Assembly (NCBI GenBank): GCA_948976265.1
Contig: CARFUA010000002.1
Location: 85,199-149,198, forward strand
Source: an uncultured Clostridia bacterium
GTDB lineage: Bacteria; Bacillota; Clostridia; TANB77; CAG-508
Reading direction: 5' to 3'
DNA length: 64,000 nt
The notes below the pieces were generated by a model, which ran no database searches, was not told where the DNA came from, and saw nothing but the letters and a program-made list of their open reading frames with translations. The position numbers were made by a program, and so were the translations under genes. The number at the start of each line of letters is the position of its first letter. Position 1 is the first letter of the stretch. Shown piece by piece: positions 17,217 to 26,654 of the stretch.

Positions 17217-19035
17217 TTAACTTCTTCTTGCTGCTCTTTCTCTTTCCTTATTATTCAAAATCTTCTTTCTCAAACGAATTGATTTTGGTGTTACTTCCAC
17301 AAGTTCGTCTTCTTGGATAAATTCAATCGCTTGTTCCAAACTCATTTGAATTGGCGGAACCAATCTTAATGCTTCGTCAGAACCAGATGCTCTCGTATTT
17401 GTCAAATGTTTTTCCTTACAAACATTAATCGCCAAATCTTCGCCTCTTGAATTCAATCCCACAATCATTCCTTCATACACTTCTACACCAGGTCCAATAA
17501 ATAATTCCCCTTTATCCTGTGCATTAAATAAACCATATGTGATTGATTTACCATTTTCAAAAGCAATAATCGTTCCTCTCGTACGTGCTTGAATATCACC
17601 TTTAAATGGTTCATAGCTATCAAAAATATGATTCATGGTGCCTTCTCCTTTGGTATCTGTCAAAAATTCCGTTCTGTAACCAATAATACCACGTGCTGGA
17701 ATTCTGAATTCAATTTTGGTATGCCCAGCTTCGGCTGGTTCCATATTCGTCATTTCTGCTTTTCTTCTACCCAATTTTTCAATCACATTTCCCACACAAT
17801 CATCTGGCACATTGACCACCAACAATTCCATTGGCTCACATTTCACACCATCAATTTCCTTGAAAATAACTTTCGGTCTAGAAACAATCAATTCATAACC
17901 TTCTCTTCTCATATTTTCAATCAAAACTGATAAATGCAACTCGCCTCTTCCGTGATACTTCAAAACTATCTGCCGAATCCGTTTCTTTTACACGAAGACT
18001 GACATTTCTGTCAAGTTCTTTAAATAATCGGTCACGTAAATGTCTTGAAGTAATAAACTCGCCTTCCTTTCCTGCAAAAGGTCCATTATTTACACTAAAT
18101 GTCATCGAAACAGTTGGTTCATCAATATTGACAAATGGGATTTTTTCAGGATTATTATAATCGCAAATCGTATCTCCAATATTAATGTCATTCACACCAG
18201 ATAAAGCAATAATATCACCCGCTTCAGCACTTTCTACTTCGATTCTCTTCAAGCCTTCATACGTATTTAATTTCGTTACTCGGCTATTCAAAATCTTATC
18301 TTCATCTTTACAAATTGCAACTGCTTGCCCTACTTCAATCGTTCCTCTTTCCACTCTTCCAATCGCAATTCTTCCTACATAATCATCATAATCAATATTC
18401 GAAACTAACATTTGCATGGTTCCCTCTAAATCGCATTTTGGTGGTTCGATTGTGTTAATAATAGTTTCAAACAAACATTGCAAATCTTCACCAGGCTTGT
18501 TCAAATCCAAAGTCGCAATTCCGTTTTTAGCAGAAGCATAAACAACCGGGAATTCTAATTGGTCATCATCTGCTCCTAAGTCAATAAATAATTCTAAAAC
18601 ATCATCTACCACTTTCAATGGTTGAGAACCTGGACGGTCAATTTTATTAATTACAACAATTGGTTTTAATTTCAGTGCCAAAGATTTTTTCAAAACTTCT
18701 CTCGTTTGAGGCATTGCACCTTCAAAAGCATCCACTAACAACACAACCCCATCTACCATTTTTAAAACACGTTCTACTTCTCCACCAAAATCAGCGTGTC
18801 CTGGTGTATCAACAATATTGATTTTAATATCTTTATATTGAACAGCTGTATTTTTCGAAAGAATCGTGATTCCTCTTTCCTTTTCTAAATCGTTCGAATC
18901 CATAACTCTTTCTTGTACTTGTTCATTACTTCTAAAAATTCCACTTTGTCTAAGCATAGCATCAACCATGGTTGTTTTTCCGTGGTCAACATGGGCAATA
19001 ATTGCTACATTTCTGATTTTTTCATTGATTTTCAT
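17217..19035 (-). CDS. typA: TypA/BipA ribosome-associated GTPase, read through one CGGA site
   Basis: Translational GTPase of about 605 residues when read through. G1 is [10 protein letters not shown]3 [12 protein letters not shown] and G4 NKIDRPG. The zero frame ends shortly after [13 protein letters not shown] at TCA CGG AAG. Skipping the C gives [20 protein letters not shown], an invariant TypA segment, and continues to the normal end. Without recoding, domain V and the C-terminal domain would be lost. AAGGAAAG precedes the start. Confidence 0.92.
17949..17952 (-). other. CGGA +1 recoding site in typA
   Basis: TCA CGG AAG is read TCA-(C)GGA-AGA; the glycine is the invariant G of SGRGELHL. 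Confidence 0.92.
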
Positions 19036-19117
19036 TTTCTTCTTTCCTTTCTGCGTTTTACCGTTTACAAAGGCACGATACCTCGTGCCCTTACTAATTT
19101 AACTTTAATATTATATC

Positions 19118-19729
19118 TTATATTTGCATGTTTGTCAATGCAATAATTTTTTCTTTTAATTCTTCACTTACTTTATCTTCGATGTCTCTATCTATTTTTC
19201 CTGAACTATATTTTGAAAAATCCAATGGTTCTCCATAAATAATTGTATTTTTAGTAAATGGTTTTGCTAGTCCTTGAATCCCAATTGGTACAATTTTAGC
19301 TCCTGTTTTTAAAGCCATATAAGATGCACCATTTTTCAATTTCCCCTCATTTTTCTCCATTCCATTACGCGTTCCTTCTGGAAAAATACCAATGCATCCA
19401 CCATTTTTCAATATTTTCATAGCACTTTTTAAAGAACCAATATCTTTATTATCTCTTTTCACCCAAATTCCATCAAATGTAAAACATAAAAACCTTATAA
19501 ATGGATTGTTTTTTAATTCCTCTTTTGCCATAAAACTCATTTTTCTTCCTGCTGTTACTGTAATTAATGGCGGATCCAAATAGGTCCTATGATTTCCACA
19601 AAACAGAAGCGCGCCCTCTTTTGGCACATTTTCTTTCCCCACAATTTTGATTCGATACACAAATTTGCAATACCAAAAAATGGAAAATGCTACAATTACT
19701 CTTAATATCTTTCTTAAAATCTTTTTCAT
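19118..19729 (-). CDS. plsC: 1-acyl-sn-glycerol-3-phosphate acyltransferase
   Basis: A 203-residue membrane-associated acyltransferase making phosphatidic acid. Motif I is NHRTYLDPP (Hx4D) and motif III FPEGTRNG, with an N-terminal hydrophobic segment. It lies 80 bases upstream of typA on the same strand. AAGGGAAG precedes the start. Confidence 0.85.
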   Translation of the reverse strand: MKKILRKILRVIVAFSIFWYCKFVYRIKIVGKENVPKEGALLFCGNHRTYLDPPLITVTAGRKMSFMAKEELKNNPFIRFLCFTFDGIWVKRDNKDIGSLKSAMKILKNGGCIGIFPEGTRNGMEKNEGKLKNGASYMALKTGAKIVPIGIQGLAKPFTKNTIIYGEPLDFSKYSSGKIDRDIEDKVSEELKEKIIALTNMQI

Positions 19730-19805
19730 ATTCTTCCCTTTTTATTAATTTTTTTATATTTTATAACAAAACTGGAAAAATTTCAATATAAAATTTTCAA
19801 AGATA

Positions 19806-19846
19806 CAAAAAACCAAGCTACTTGTATTACACAAAGCTCGGTTTTT
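19806..19846 (-). terminator. Terminator after the cyclophilin gene
   Basis: Imperfect stem AAAAAACCAAGCT / AGCTCGGTTTTTT. Confidence 0.6.
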
Positions 19847-19853
19847 TATCAAA

Positions 19854-20645
19854 CTACTCTACCGTAGATATTTCAATTTTCTCAATCACAACATCTTCTG
19901 TTGGTTTATCCGAATTATCTGTTTGAACACCAGCAATTTTATCAACTACTTCCATGCCTTCATAAACTTGTCCAAAAACAGTATATTGTTGATACAAGCT
20001 CAAAATATCTCCACCATATTTCTTATATTGCTCTATTAGTTCTTCTGAATGCCCTTGTGCCTTCATATAACTTACCATTTGTTCACTATAATTTCTTTGC
20101 GTAATAAAAAATTGGCTTCCCAAACTTGGACTATTTTGCAAACCTCTACTTGCCATACACAATGAACCTCTATAAGGTACTAACTCTGGTGATAATTCCT
20201 CTTCAAAATCCTTTTTCCAAATGCTCTCTCCACCCATTCCAGTTCCTTCTGGGTCACCACCTTGAATCATAAATTCGTTGATTACACGATGAAACGTCAC
20301 ACCATTATAATAGCCATCTTTTGCATGTGTCACAAAATTTTCAACTGCCTTTGGCGCTACTTCCTTAAAAAATTTCACTTTTACTTCCCCGTAATTTTTA
20401 ATATAAAATGTTGCTATCGTCTCTCCTGAAACTGGTGCAGCCATTTGTTTTTCTGCTGCTTCGGCATAATTCACATTCACTTTTGTTTCCTCCTTCTCAC
20501 TTTTTTTGGTTGTATTGCTCATATTGGTAGCCTTGTTGGACACTTTATTCGAAGTCGTGTTTTCCTTAGATTCCTTTTCATCACATCCTGTCAAAACCAA
20601 AAGCAATATCAACATAACACCTAAAAAACTGATTATTTTTTTCAA
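19854..20645 (-). CDS. Lipoprotein cyclophilin-type peptidyl-prolyl isomerase
   Basis: Extracytoplasmic foldase. The best start is the TTG at 20645, preceded by AAGGAGGCG at 8-base spacing; upstream in-frame codons have no Shine-Dalgarno. The N terminus is a signal peptide with lipobox LVLTGC, then a Ser/Thr/Lys/Glu-rich linker. The cyclophilin domain has VTFHRVINEFMIQGGDPEGTG and GSQFFIT. Predicted to be anchored to the outer face of the membrane. Confidence 0.85.
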   Translation of the reverse strand: MKKIISFLGVMLILLLVLTGCDEKESKENTTSNKVSNKATNMSNTTKKSEKEETKVNVNYAEAAEKQMAAPVSGETIATFYIKNYGEVKVKFFKEVAPKAVENFVTHAKDGYYNGVTFHRVINEFMIQGGDPEGTGMGGESIWKKDFEEELSPELVPYRGSLCMASRGLQNSPSLGSQFFITQRNYSEQMVSYMKAQGHSEELIEQYKKYGGDILSLYQQYTVFGQVYEGMEVVDKIAGVQTDNSDKPTEDVVIEKIEISTVE

Positions 20646-20794
20646 ACTTTTCGCCTCCTTCATTTCGTATATATTATACCAATTTAGATAAAAAATCAAT
20701 GGCAAACTTAAATAAATTTAATTTTATTTAAAAGTTTACTTGTTCCTACACAAATATCGTAATCATCTCTCAAGCCTATCTCTTCTTAAGCATT

Positions 20795-21299
20795 TCATTT
20801 ATCAAAATACGTACTTGTTTCTTGCAGATTCTCAAACCTCTGTTGTCTTAAAATTTCATACGTAATAATCGCAACTGAATTCGATAAATTTAACGACCTT
20901 AATGCTGGTAGCATTGGTATTCTTATTGTTTTTGTATCTAAATATTTTTCTAACAATCCCTCTGGTAATCCTTTTGTCTCTTTTCCATACAAAACAAAAA
21001 CTTCTTCCATTTCTGCATAATCTATATCTGTATACTTCGTCTTCCCTTTTGTTGTGGCAAAAAACATATTATGGCTTTCAGCTGGATACCTTTTTAAAAA
21101 CTCTTCCAATGAATCATGCTCTTCCATCTCTATTTTATCCCAATAATCTAATCCAGCCCTTTTCAATGATTTTTCATCTATTCTAAAACCTAGTGGATGT
21201 ACTAAATGCAATTTTGAACCTGTTATTGCACAAGTTCTTGCAATATTTCCGCGTATTTTGAGGAATTTCTGGTTCTACCAAAACAACATGTAATTTCAT
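20795..21299 (-). CDS. trmL: TrmL-like tRNA (cytidine/uridine-2'-O-)methyltransferase, read through one CGGA site
   Basis: SPOUT methyltransferase of about 167 residues modifying the wobble base of tRNA-Leu. The start at 21299 (AGAAGG upstream) gives MKLHVVLVEPEIPQNT. The frame breaks at ACG CGG AAA. Skipping the C gives [26 protein letters not shown], the invariant N-terminal TrmL motif. The C-terminal knot has FVLYGKETKGLP and IPMLPALRSLNLSNSVAI. A conventional call would start about 30 residues late and lose the first motif. Confidence 0.92.
21248..21251 (-). other. CGGA +1 recoding site in trmL
   Basis: ACG CGG AAA is read ACG-(C)GGA-AAT; the glycine is the invariant G of [10 protein letters not shown]. 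Confidence 0.92.
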
Positions 21300-21439
21300 T
21301 TTTTACCTTCTTTCTTTTCTTTCTATTGTAAAGGTATTTTTTTATAAAATCAAGTGTTTTGTAAGAATTTTTTAATCCTAGTCTTTTCCTATAAAAAACA
21401 GCCTTATGAACCAACTCATAAAACTGTTCTCCCTATCCC

Positions 21440-22216
21440 TTAAAACGCTTCCCCCAAACGATAATAATACGACTCCACGCCATCAATCAAACTTTCCACA
21501 TAAACCGTATTTTCATTTTGCTCCTCAATCATCAAATTAGGATATGTTTTTAACATTTTTTCATCATTATAATAATCATTAACAAAACGAGCAAAATTTC
21601 TACCCGATTGAATTTTCGCATACTCTTTTTGAATTTCCTTTTTATCCATCACATTCAAATTATTTTCAGTCGAAATACGATAATAAAATACTTTTAAAGC
21701 ATAACCTGTAAGCGTTGCATCAACTGTAAAAAATGCAATCAACAAAACCGTTGCTACTTTAAACATCATTTTTCTTTGTTTTAATTCTTCAATCCATCGG
21801 TCAACCTGTGGATTCACCCATTTCATCAATACAATTGCTAAAAATCCCCAGGAAACTGCAAAAAATAGGCAGGTTCTCCCCGCTATATTCAAGAAAAAAT
21901 CGGAATAATCCCACCATTTTACTCCAAAAAATTTCTCGCAAAAAAAGCTCATCGCATATTCCACAATTGCTCCAATCACAGCGCCTCCCAAAAACAATTT
22001 CAACGGATTTTTCTGGTTCTTAAGTCCCAATATCATCGCAATGGCTCCAATCCCATAAATTGCACAAAACGGTCCATACAAAAAGCTCTTTCGGCTTTCT
22101 ACCACACCTTTCGTAAAAATTCCAAACACCGTTTCAATCACAAACCCTGCTATACTATATAAAATCAAATAAATACAAACCGTCCAAATATCGGTTTTTT
22201 TTCTCGTTTCTTCCAT
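21440..22216 (-). CDS. PF06541 family membrane protein (putative ABC transporter permease)
   Basis: About 258 residues from MEETRKKTDIW, chosen because AGGAGG lies 9 bases upstream. Five or six membrane helices; the pattern ETVFGIFTKGVVESRKSFLYGPFCAIYG is that of the CmpB-like family PF06541. The soluble C-terminal 60 residues are extra. Function is unproven; these are often called ABC permeases without an ATPase partner, and none is next to it here. Confidence 0.75.
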   Translation of the reverse strand: MEETRKKTDIWTVCIYLILYSIAGFVIETVFGIFTKGVVESRKSFLYGPFCAIYGIGAIAMILGLKNQKNPLKLFLGGAVIGAIVEYAMSFFCEKFFGVKWWDYSDFFLNIAGRTCLFFAVSWGFLAIVLMKWVNPQVDRWIEELKQRKMMFKVATVLLIAFFTVDATLTGYALKVFYYRISTENNLNVMDKKEIQKEYAKIQSGRNFARFVNDYYNDEKMLKTYPNLMIEEQNENTVYVESLIDGVESYYYRLGEAF

Positions 22217-22288
22217 ACGTGAATCCTCCTTTTGCACTAGTATTCCTAGTTCGCAAAAAAATATTCACACAATAACCAACTTTAAAAT

Positions 22289-22666
22289 TTATTTTCCTGC
22301 CACAAAATATTTCATCACTAGAAAAAAAACACCCAAAAGTATCAAAATAATAGCTCCTACATTACTCTCTGTACTTTTAAATTTATTAGGATTCGCTGGA
22401 TCATAATATACCTCTGTTTTTCCACCTTTACACATACCAGAACTGTAATTATCCAACCTTCCGCCATAAAGTTTTCCATCTACTTCAAATTCCACATCCA
22501 CAATATAACGCTCAACCCCTTCCGAATTTCGATCCACTTGAATCTCTGTAATCGTTGCTGTAGTGCGTATTGCCTTTTTCTTAAACTGCCTAGCAAATTG
22601 ATAATATATCATTCCACTCACAATCAAACCTATCCCGATAATATTAAAAATCCCCATTTTCACCAT
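22289..22666 (-). CDS. DUF3592 membrane protein
   Basis: A 125-residue protein with an N-terminal membrane helix, a beta domain (TTATITEIQVDR then VDVEFEVDGKLY and VYYDPANPNKF), and a second C-terminal helix. This is the DUF3592 layout, of unknown function. Start choice is uncertain among MVK, GTG and MGIFN close to GGAGG. It is transcribed with maf. Confidence 0.75.
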   Translation of the reverse strand: MVKMGIFNIIGIGLIVSGMIYYQFARQFKKKAIRTTATITEIQVDRNSEGVERYIVDVEFEVDGKLYGGRLDNYSSGMCKGGKTEVYYDPANPNKFKSTESNVGAIILILLGVFFLVMKYFVAGK

Positions 22667-22680
22667 TCCTCCTAATTTAT

Positions 22681-23256
22681 TTAAAGAAGATTATTTTCCT
22701 TCAAAATACTATAAACTCGATTAATCGGAAATCCCAACGCTGTTGGATAATCCCCTTCGATTTTATCCACAAAAACAGCAAACTGTGACTGAATTGCATA
22801 CGCACCCGCACAATAAAACGGTCTTTCCGTATCCACATAAGCTTCAATTTCCTCTTCTGTCATTTCTCTGATAAAAACTTTTACCTTATGCAATTCTTTG
22901 TATTCTTTATATTTCCCCTGTTCTTCAATTAAAATCGCAATACTTGTATAAATAAAATGAGCTCGTCCTTGCAACATCCTCAACATCTGAATGGCTTCTT
23001 CACGATTTTGTGGTTTGCCAAATTGCTTTTCCTCCACAATTACCAAAGTATCCGCCCCAATAATTGTACGGTCCCCTTGTGTATTTTCAAAAATATCCTT
23101 CGCCTTACCATAAGCAATTTCTTGAGATTGTTCTTCATAACTCAAATCAGTATCTACCTTTTCATCAAAACTACTTACCATACATTCATAATCAATTTTC
23201 GCCAATTCCATCAAATCTCTTCTTCTAGGCGAACCAGATGCTAAAATTATCTTCAT
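22681..23256 (-). CDS. maf: Maf family nucleoside triphosphate pyrophosphatase
   Basis: A 191-residue house-cleaning NTP pyrophosphatase that hydrolyses dTTP/UTP or modified nucleotides and affects septum formation. ASGSPRRRDLM at the N terminus, GADTLVIVEEKQFGKP and CAGAYAIQ are the family motifs. GGAGG precedes the start. It is followed by the DUF3592 gene. Confidence 0.92.
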   Translation of the reverse strand: MKIILASGSPRRRDLMELAKIDYECMVSSFDEKVDTDLSYEEQSQEIAYGKAKDIFENTQGDRTIIGADTLVIVEEKQFGKPQNREEAIQMLRMLQGRAHFIYTSIAILIEEQGKYKEYKELHKVKVFIREMTEEEIEAYVDTERPFYCAGAYAIQSQFAVFVDKIEGDYPTALGFPINRVYSILKENNLL

Positions 23257-23397
23257 TTTTTACCTCCTACCTATTCTTTTCCCAAACTTATGTATATTTC
23301 CGTTTTCTCTTTTTTTATCCATTAAATTATATCCCATAAAATCTATCTTTGCAACATCTTTCTTAAAATTATTGGACCAATCCATTTTGCCATTCCT

Positions 23398-23620
23398 TCT
23401 TAAAAATACCTAAAAATTATTCTACGCCATTTTCCCCCTTTGATAGTGTTTTATGTATACTTTTTATTTTCTAGCACCTTCTCGACCTTTTAAACGCTTC
23501 CTTCGTTTTTCCTTTTCCTCATGCCACCTATTTTTATGCCTCTAAAAAATCCAGAAAAATACCATAAATTGATTTATTTCGAATTTTAGCGATTTATCAT
23601 TAAAATTTAAAATAAATCGA
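23398..23620 (+). repeat. Dispersed noncoding repeat, copy 2
   Basis: Closest to copy 1 over the segment CCACCTATTTTTATGCCTCT and the following AGAAAAATACCATAAATTGA block. It sits between maf and the divergent secreted-protein gene; no coding capacity. Confidence 0.7.
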
Positions 23621-23741
23621 TTAAAATGCGTTTTATCGTCTTTACGATTATTCACAAAAACTTAAATTCAACTTTTCAAATCCAAAATTTCTCTGCCCTT
23701 TTTAGCCACCTAAATTATCACCTTCGTAAATTTTGCCAATC

Positions 23742-23770
23742 TTGACTATTTTATGTAAATATGGTATAAT
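23742..23770 (+). promoter_or_regulatory. Promoter of the secreted-protein gene
   Basis: TTGACT, 17 bases, TATAAT. The leader of about 110 bases contains hairpins TTGTTC/GAACAA (23795-23816) and AATGT/ACATT (23852-23872), the latter just before the ribosome binding site. Confidence 0.7.
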
Positions 23771-23888
23771 ATATGAAGGTTTTTATATTTATTTTTGTTC
23801 CAGACTTCTAGAACAAGGCTTGGAGAATAAAATATAAAACCGCACAAAAAAAATGTCCTGCGGGACCACATTAAAAGGAGGTCACATC

Positions 23889-25103
23889 ATGATGACAAAA
23901 ACAAAAAAAATCTTAATGGCAATCTTAGTTATTGCAATGACACTTGTAGCCCTTTCACAACCAGTCAACGCAGCCTCCGCGACTTCGCCATACTGCCGGA
24001 TAAGCTATGACACAAGTATGGGATGTAATACCGTAAAATATTACTCCTATATAAAAGGCATTGCACAATATGATGCAAGCCGGCTGGTCAAGTTTTACGA
24101 TGGTAAAGTCTTGCTTGGAACAAGTGAGACCGTTGTAACAACAAATCATAAGCTAGGAACCAATCCTAGCTGGATTACTGACGGTAGCTTTTTGATTTGG
24201 CAAGAAGCCGATGCAGATTTGAGCCTTTGCGCTCGCGGTTATTCCGATGGAATCAATCGTACAATTGCAACAGGCGTTACCTCCATCAGCTTAAACGCCG
24301 AAAGCATGGTTGAAACTGTAAGCTTTGCTGATGGTACAAGCAAATCTATCAAGGATTTACTTGGTAGTACCTCATCTGCTCCAGCTCCAACTCCAGTTCC
24401 TGTCCCAGTCCCAACGCCAGCTCCAGTTACTACAACCCCACCCGCCATCAAAGAATGGACTGATTCTGTGAATCGTGACCATTTCAAATTTGGCAAAAAT
24501 GAATTAATCGTTGATGGTAAAAAAATTTATCTTAACGATTACCTTATTTCAGAATTATGCAACTCTGGCGTAAGGTTTGTGGGAATTGACAATCAAAACC
24601 GAGTTTATCTGTATGAAGATAGGTCGGCTTGTTTCTATCGGTTTAACACAAAAAATATCTTTAAACCGATAAAAATGAAATTTGCCACTGGTGCCAAACT
24701 TTTGTCTGTGGAAAAGAATTCCAACGGCTATATAACAAAAGTTGTTACTTCTGCTGGTACATTTAGTATTAAACAGCTGGTAGCAGACAAAAAATGGTAC
24801 CCCAAAAAGAGCTATGTCATGAATAAGCACGGATACTGCGTTTATTACATGTCAGAAAGTTCAAAAACTTATACCCTTACTATCAAAGGAAATAATCTAT
24901 ACCTTGGCAAAAAACTGATTGTAAAAGGTATTTCTCGAAAAACCGATTCCTTTGGTTTCAAAGGCAAGTATATCCGTTATATTAAAAACGGATATGATTG
25001 TCAGGTAAAGATTAGCAATCCCAAAAAAGTGACCATCCTAAAAAAAGGAGTTAAAAAATATACTTACTCCAAAAAAGATGGCACTGTTAAAAAAGCAAAA
25101 TAA
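23889..25103 (+). CDS. Secreted protein with proline-rich linker, atypical codon use
   Basis: About 404 residues from MMTKTKKILM, 7 bases after GGAGG. It has an N-terminal signal peptide (cleavage near VNAA), a first domain of about 140 residues, an Ala-Pro-Val-Pro-Thr linker near residues 163-185, then a second beta-rich domain with repeated WxxDSVNRDHFKFGKNE- and YIRYIKNGYDCQVKIS-like strands and a lysine-rich end. No family is recognised. Its base use is less AT-rich than the neighbours, and it has three in-frame CGG codons (23997, 24081, 24639) with no frame change, while a +1 event at the first would end translation at once. It is probably acquired. Confidence 0.7.
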   Translation: MMTKTKKILMAILVIAMTLVALSQPVNAASATSPYCRISYDTSMGCNTVKYYSYIKGIAQYDASRLVKFYDGKVLLGTSETVVTTNHKLGTNPSWITDGSFLIWQEADADLSLCARGYSDGINRTIATGVTSISLNAESMVETVSFADGTSKSIKDLLGSTSSAPAPTPVPVPVPTPAPVTTTPPAIKEWTDSVNRDHFKFGKNELIVDGKKIYLNDYLISELCNSGVRFVGIDNQNRVYLYEDRSACFYRFNTKNIFKPIKMKFATGAKLLSVEKNSNGYITKVVTSAGTFSIKQLVADKKWYPKKSYVMNKHGYCVYYMSESSKTYTLTIKGNNLYLGKKLIVKGISRKTDSFGFKGKYIRYIKNGYDCQVKISNPKKVTILKKGVKKYTYSKKDGTVKKAK

Positions 25104-25118
25104 TCTCCAAGTCACAAT

Positions 25119-25155
25119 AAGAAACCCGAAACAGCAATTCGTTTCGGGTTTCTTC
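25119..25155 (+). terminator. Terminator of the secreted-protein gene
   Basis: GAAACCCGAAAC / GTTTCGGGTTTC stem with T-rich tail. Confidence 0.8.
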
Positions 25156-25221
25156 CCTTTTCTTTCATAAATTCTTTACTATTTTCACAAAATAGATTAA
25201 AATAGAAAAAGAGGTAAATTT

Positions 25222-26028
25222 ATGAAAAGTAAAATAAAACATTTATTGATGATGATAGCATTGCTTATACTCATCTACATTCTATATCAATTTCTATGGA
25301 TTCCCTATAAAAACAAAATCACCTTTGAAAAAGAAACCATTACTTTAAGTGAGTCAATTCAAAATAGTCCTTTTTCAATTTCAAAAGTACTCTTATACAG
25401 TAGTGCTCATGGGGAAAACCAAAATACTAATTTTCAGCAAAGTAACTGGATTTTAAACATTCTGCAATACACCGATATCGCCATTTATCTAAATCATGCA
25501 GGAGAAACCCTAAATTCCTCCAACACCATCCAAAAATTATCCTTAGAAAATATTGCTATAACTGCGCCAAATCTCGGTTCCCCTTCTCTTTACTATTTGG
25601 ATTCCTTAAACTTCGGAACCTCTAATTTCAACCAAAATGATAAACTCGAAAACACCCTTGAATTTACCGTTTTAAATGACGAAAATAAACATAACGACAT
25701 CCAATCCAATACTCCCGTTTTCTTCACAGATTGCTCCAATCCTATCACCTTAAAATACGTCAATTCATCTGTCAAGGAAAATTATGCCATCACTTCCCAT
25801 GAACCAATTTTCTTTGATGGGCACTTGCTTCAAATAGCAAATATTTCTTTGGAAAATCTAGAAACAACAATTAGTTTTACCATCCATATCGAAAGTAATA
25901 GCCATAAAAATTATTTTTGTCATGTTTCCTTGCCAATTTCTTTGAAAAATGAGACTTCTAGCATTTACGATGGAAATATTTTGATGGAAAGAAAACTTGA
26001 AAATTACAAATTCATTGAAACCCAATAA
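25222..26028 (+). CDS. Membrane-anchored hypothetical protein
   Basis: A 268-residue protein with an N-terminal membrane anchor (LLMMIALLILIYILYQFLWI) and an extracellular, Asn/Ser/Thr-rich beta domain. No family is recognised. GAGGT precedes the start. No in-frame CGG. It lies in the plus-strand accessory island between the secreted protein and another orphan. Confidence 0.6.
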   Translation: MKSKIKHLLMMIALLILIYILYQFLWIPYKNKITFEKETITLSESIQNSPFSISKVLLYSSAHGENQNTNFQQSNWILNILQYTDIAIYLNHAGETLNSSNTIQKLSLENIAITAPNLGSPSLYYLDSLNFGTSNFNQNDKLENTLEFTVLNDENKHNDIQSNTPVFFTDCSNPITLKYVNSSVKENYAITSHEPIFFDGHLLQIANISLENLETTISFTIHIESNSHKNYFCHVSLPISLKNETSSIYDGNILMERKLENYKFIETQ

Positions 26029-26033
26029 TTATG

Positions 26034-26062
26034 TTGACTTTATTCTAAAAATATTGTATAAT
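26034..26062 (+). promoter_or_regulatory. Promoter of the 26.1 kb orphan gene
   Basis: TTGACT, 17 bases, TATAAT. Confidence 0.65.
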
Positions 26063-26128
26063 TATTTTGTTAATTTTTTATTAATCAAGAAGAACAATAG
26101 GACTTCTTCATATTTTAAAGAGGTTTTT

Positions 26129-26554
26129 ATGGATCCCAGAGTTATTACAGAAATTTCGGTTGCTTTTTCACAATTGTTGCGCGTTCGGATTATTAAAGAC
26201 ATCAAAGTAACGGCACCTGATTATTATATGACGACATTTGAACTAGAAGATGTCTCGTCAGACATCAAACAGCAATTTGCTAAAGAGTTGGAAATTTCCA
26301 TCTGTAGAATGTTGGAAGTTACTGATGTCATCCTCTATGCCAACGAATACGGAGAGAATTTTCCCTTGGGTGAAATCATGCCTAATATGACAGATCCACT
26401 GGGAGTTCTGGTTTGTTCACTGCCGCAATTACCTTGGGGAAAGCTTTATGCTTTTCCATTTGGTACTTTTTTGGAAATTGCTGTGGAAAATCGGACCGCT
26501 AATTCTATGGAGGTTTCTTTATCTTTATCATCAAATATCTCAAATAATCTATAA
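26129..26554 (+). CDS. Orphan 141-residue protein
   Basis: Begins MDPRVITEISVAFSQLLRVR, 6 bases after AGAGG. It is predicted mixed alpha/beta, with acidic mid-section and hydrophobic C-terminal strands. There is no signal peptide and no family is recognised. It contains two in-frame CGG codons (26186 and 26492); +1 reading at either would quickly meet a stop, so it behaves like the other accessory genes, not the core. It has its own promoter and terminator. Confidence 0.55.
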   Translation: MDPRVITEISVAFSQLLRVRIIKDIKVTAPDYYMTTFELEDVSSDIKQQFAKELEISICRMLEVTDVILYANEYGENFPLGEIMPNMTDPLGVLVCSLPQLPWGKLYAFPFGTFLEIAVENRTANSMEVSLSLSSNISNNL

Positions 26555-26563
26555 CCCTCATAC

Positions 26564-26612
26564 AAAAGCCCATCAAGAAATCACTGCTTCGCAATTTCTT
26601 GATGGGCTTTTT
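26564..26612 (+). terminator. Terminator of the orphan gene
   Basis: AAAAGCCCATCAAGAAAT paired with ATTTCTTGATGGGCTTTT; also faces the minus-strand gene. Confidence 0.8.
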
Positions 26613-26654
26613 CTATTCAAACTTAAGTTTTAACAATATCATATCTTCCTTATT

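Noticed and set aside
17949..17952. CGG reassigned to another amino acid without frameshift (as CGG to Trp or Gln in some bacteria)
   Set aside because: The frame downstream of each site is truly shifted by one; a simple reassignment would not restore the family sequence.
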